From Sphingomonas psychrotolerans (GTDB lineage Bacteria; Pseudomonadota; Alphaproteobacteria; Sphingomonadales; Sphingomonadaceae): 64,000 bases of DNA. The stretch spans positions 682,001 through 746,000 of the forward strand of contig NZ_CP024923.1 in assembly GCF_002796605.1 (NCBI RefSeq). Direction: 5' to 3'. The notes beneath the pieces were generated by a model. It was not told the origin of the DNA. It saw nothing but the letters and a program-made list of their open reading frames with translations, and did not search any database. A program made the position numbers and the translations under genes. Positions 62,413 to 64,000 of this stretch are shown piece by piece; position 1 is the stretch's first letter; the number at the start of each line of letters is the position of its first letter.

Positions 62413-63506
62413 GCGATCGCTTTCCGGAACAGATGCAGCCGGTGCAGCGGCGTGGCGCCCAACCGCTCCATCTGGCGCAGGCTCGCGGCGTTGCCGTCGG
62501 CGATCCAGGTGATGCCGAGCTTCGTATAGCCCGCGACCCGCAGCGCCGCGACGGTGCGCGCGAGCATCGCACCCATCAAGCCTTGCCCGTGCATGTCGCT
62601 CACTACCGAATAGAAGATGATCACCGCCCGTCGCCGGCGCAGGCGATAGCGCAGGTAGTGGAAAGGCGTGGCAAGCCCGATGCGCGATCGCGTCGCGGCG
62701 AGGAAGCCATTGAGATCGGGGATGCAGATGATCGCACCGACCGGCCGATCGCCGTGCATCAGCACCGACGATAGGCGAGGATCGAGGATCGACATCATCT
62801 CCCCCGCCTGGAAGCGGAATTCATCGGCGGTCAGCGGCACGAACATCGGATTGCCCGCAAAGCCGTCGTTGAGGACGAGCCGCGCTTCCTCCATCCGCGC
62901 GGCGAAGCTGCCGCGCGCAATGGGAGCGAAGCTGAACCCCGCCGCGGCATCGATCGGGCGGGCGGCGAAATCGCCTTCCGCGGCCAAGTCCAGCTCGAAG
63001 GTCTGCATGGGAAAGAAGCGCGCAAATCCATTCGCTTCGAGCAGGCGGGGCACATGCGGCGGATTGACGATCATGTCGGTATAGGCCCGCGCGCCGAAGC
63101 CTCCCGTCATCACGCCCGCCTGCTGCATCGCAGTCAGGTTGAAATTGCCGACCAGCTCGTTCTGGCCGTGCGTGCGGGTGAAATCGGTGGCGGCATCGAG
63201 CAGGATCCGCGCTGCCTCCGTGTCATCGGCGCAGTCGAAGAAGCCGAACTGCGCGCGTTCGGTGCCGTGACGGGCGTTCGACTGGCGATGGACGTGGGCG
63301 ATGACGCGCCCGATCGGCCGGCCAGCCCGGTGCGCGGTCCAGAAGGCGAAGGGGGTGCCCGTCGTCCACAACGGGTTCCTGACCGGATCGAGCATCCGGA
63401 CGATGTCGGTGCGCAGGGGCGAGACATAGCCGTCGGCTTGGTCATAGGCATTGAACGGTGCGTCGAAGAACGCAGCGACGTCGCCCTGGCGGAGTTCGAC
63501 CGTCAT
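62409..63506 (-). CDS. GNAT-like N-acyltransferase
   Basis: A 365-residue protein. An N-terminal half (FDAPFNAYDQADGYVSPLRT, then FWTAHRAGRPIGRVIAHVHR) precedes a C-terminal acetyltransferase-like fold (SVVSDMHGQGLMGAMLARTV, then GITWIADGNAASLRQMERLG). DxxGQGL resembles the acyl-CoA loop. The substrate is unknown. It is flanked on both sides by 4-base overlaps, so it belongs to one operon with the nitroreductase and the membrane protein. Confidence 0.7.
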   Translation of the reverse strand: MTVELRQGDVAAFFDAPFNAYDQADGYVSPLRTDIVRMLDPVRNPLWTTGTPFAFWTAHRAGRPIGRVIAHVHRQSNARHGTERAQFGFFDCADDTEAARILLDAATDFTRTHGQNELVGNFNLTAMQQAGVMTGGFGARAYTDMIVNPPHVPRLLEANGFARFFPMQTFELDLAAEGDFAARPIDAAAGFSFAPIARGSFAARMEEARLVLNDGFAGNPMFVPLTADEFRFQAGEMMSILDPRLSSVLMHGDRPVGAIICIPDLNGFLAATRSRIGLATPFHYLRYRLRRRRAVIIFYSVVSDMHGQGLMGAMLARTVAALRVAGYTKLGITWIADGNAASLRQMERLGATPLHRLHLFRKAIA

Positions 63507-63988
63507 GCCGATCGCTCAATCAATCGCGCAACGAGCACAAGCTCGTCATCGAGCGCGGGTGCGGTCAGGCTGCCCGCAGCTACGGCCAGCAGTTGCGGCG
63601 GCGTGCGCGACAGCCGGACGAGATGTGTCGCGGCATAGGCGTCGAGCACCTCGCGCGCGGCATCGCGCGCCTCGGAGTCGTCGCTCGACGTGCTGACCAC
63701 CGGATGGTCGAGCAGCCGCGCGATGCTGGCCTCGGGATAGGCGCGCAACTCGGCCGGACCGAGCACTCGTCCCGAGGCGAGAAGCGGATGGGCCGCGATC
63801 AGCGCGTGGGGATCATGAGCCGGTGCGCGTGCGAGCGCGGCGACAAGACCTGTCGCGTCGTCATCGCCCGCCTTCGATCGCGCGACGATAAGTAGGAGGC
63901 ACGCCAGCGCGGTGCCCCCGGCAGCAACAAGGATCACGGCGTCGCCCGGCAGGGTAGGCTGCGCAGCCAGCGCGATGATGACACTCAC
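63503..63988 (-). CDS. Membrane-anchored hypothetical protein
   Basis: A 161-residue protein with one N-terminal membrane helix (AVILVAAGGTALACLLLIVA), then a soluble part rich in Ala and Asp (EARDAAREVLDAYAATHLVR). No family was recognised. The start is GTG 63988, 12 bases from the window end, so upstream extension cannot be excluded. The stop overlaps the GNAT start by 4 bases (ATGA). Confidence 0.55.
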   Translation of the reverse strand: MSVIIALAAQPTLPGDAVILVAAGGTALACLLLIVARSKAGDDDATGLVAALARAPAHDPHALIAAHPLLASGRVLGPAELRAYPEASIARLLDHPVVSTSSDDSEARDAAREVLDAYAATHLVRLSRTPPQLLAVAAGSLTAPALDDELVLVARLIERSA

Positions 63989-64000
63989 GCCGCCGGCCCC

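Noticed and set aside
60515-62572. Minus-strand 685-codon frame across the cytochrome and nitroreductase
   Set aside because: It crosses two well-supported genes on both strands and is Arg-rich nonsense.
1-64000. CRISPR arrays or complete insertion sequences
   Set aside because: No regularly spaced repeats and no intact transposase were seen anywhere in the window.

Overview
The window is high-GC DNA from an alphaproteobacterium, most likely a sphingomonad. It carries four large TonB-dependent receptors, an UrcA-family protein, DUF1176 and DUF2946 proteins and a FecI/FecR pair, and its proteins are Ala/Arg/Gly-rich. No rRNA, complete tRNA or CRISPR array was seen.

Layout. 1-3.4 kb is a minus-strand metal (probably zinc) operon: DUF2946 protein, ZnuD-like receptor, MerC-like membrane protein and a Fur/Zur-type regulator cut by the window edge. 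At 3980-4021 and 56747-56788 lie two identical 42-bp direct repeats that match the 3' half of a tRNA-Glu gene, CCA included. The right copy is followed by a tyrosine recombinase (56917-58212). The left copy abuts a frameshifted DUF2285 gene of the kind found on conjugative elements. The roughly 52.8 kb between them reads as an integrated, partly decayed accessory region in which intact catabolic modules alternate with gene relics.

Inside it, left to right: a LysR regulator divergent from a HbpS/GlcG-SDR-NTF2-like operon; a LacI-controlled locus (Tat sulfatase, TonB receptor, MFS transporter, cytoplasmic GH37 trehalase, secreted esterase) that looks built for a sulfated and/or acylated trehalose; a zone of relics with a degenerate tRNA-fMet 3' end and a terminator; a compact RiPP biosynthetic cluster at 18.3-27.2 kb; a SIR2 relic; a TonB receptor/ECF sigma/FecR/PhoD phosphatase locus; an integrase relic; two secreted proteins of unknown function; a GH172-type glycosidase; a persulfide dioxygenase-peroxiredoxin pair; an AraC regulator; a 1904-residue autotransporter; and a TonB receptor/M20 amidohydrolase/zinc metalloprotease operon for peptide use.

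The most novel item is the RiPP cluster. On the minus strand, with start/stop overlaps, run a 106-residue candidate precursor (GTG start behind a perfect Shine-Dalgarno), three HExxH proteins, a radical SAM/SPASM protein inserted between two of them, a YcaO and a TfuA. Divergent to these is an NPPY-type methyltransferase with a PqqD/RRE-like C-terminal domain. YcaO plus TfuA suggests backbone thioamidation. The radical SAM protein suggests side-chain cross-linking. The HExxH proteins resemble the alpha-ketoglutarate-dependent peptide beta-hydroxylase family. The product is unknown.

Right of the recombinase (58.9-64 kb) an alpha/beta hydrolase is translationally coupled to a diheme cytochrome c. 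Converging on it is a nitroreductase/GNAT/membrane-protein operon that runs to the window end.
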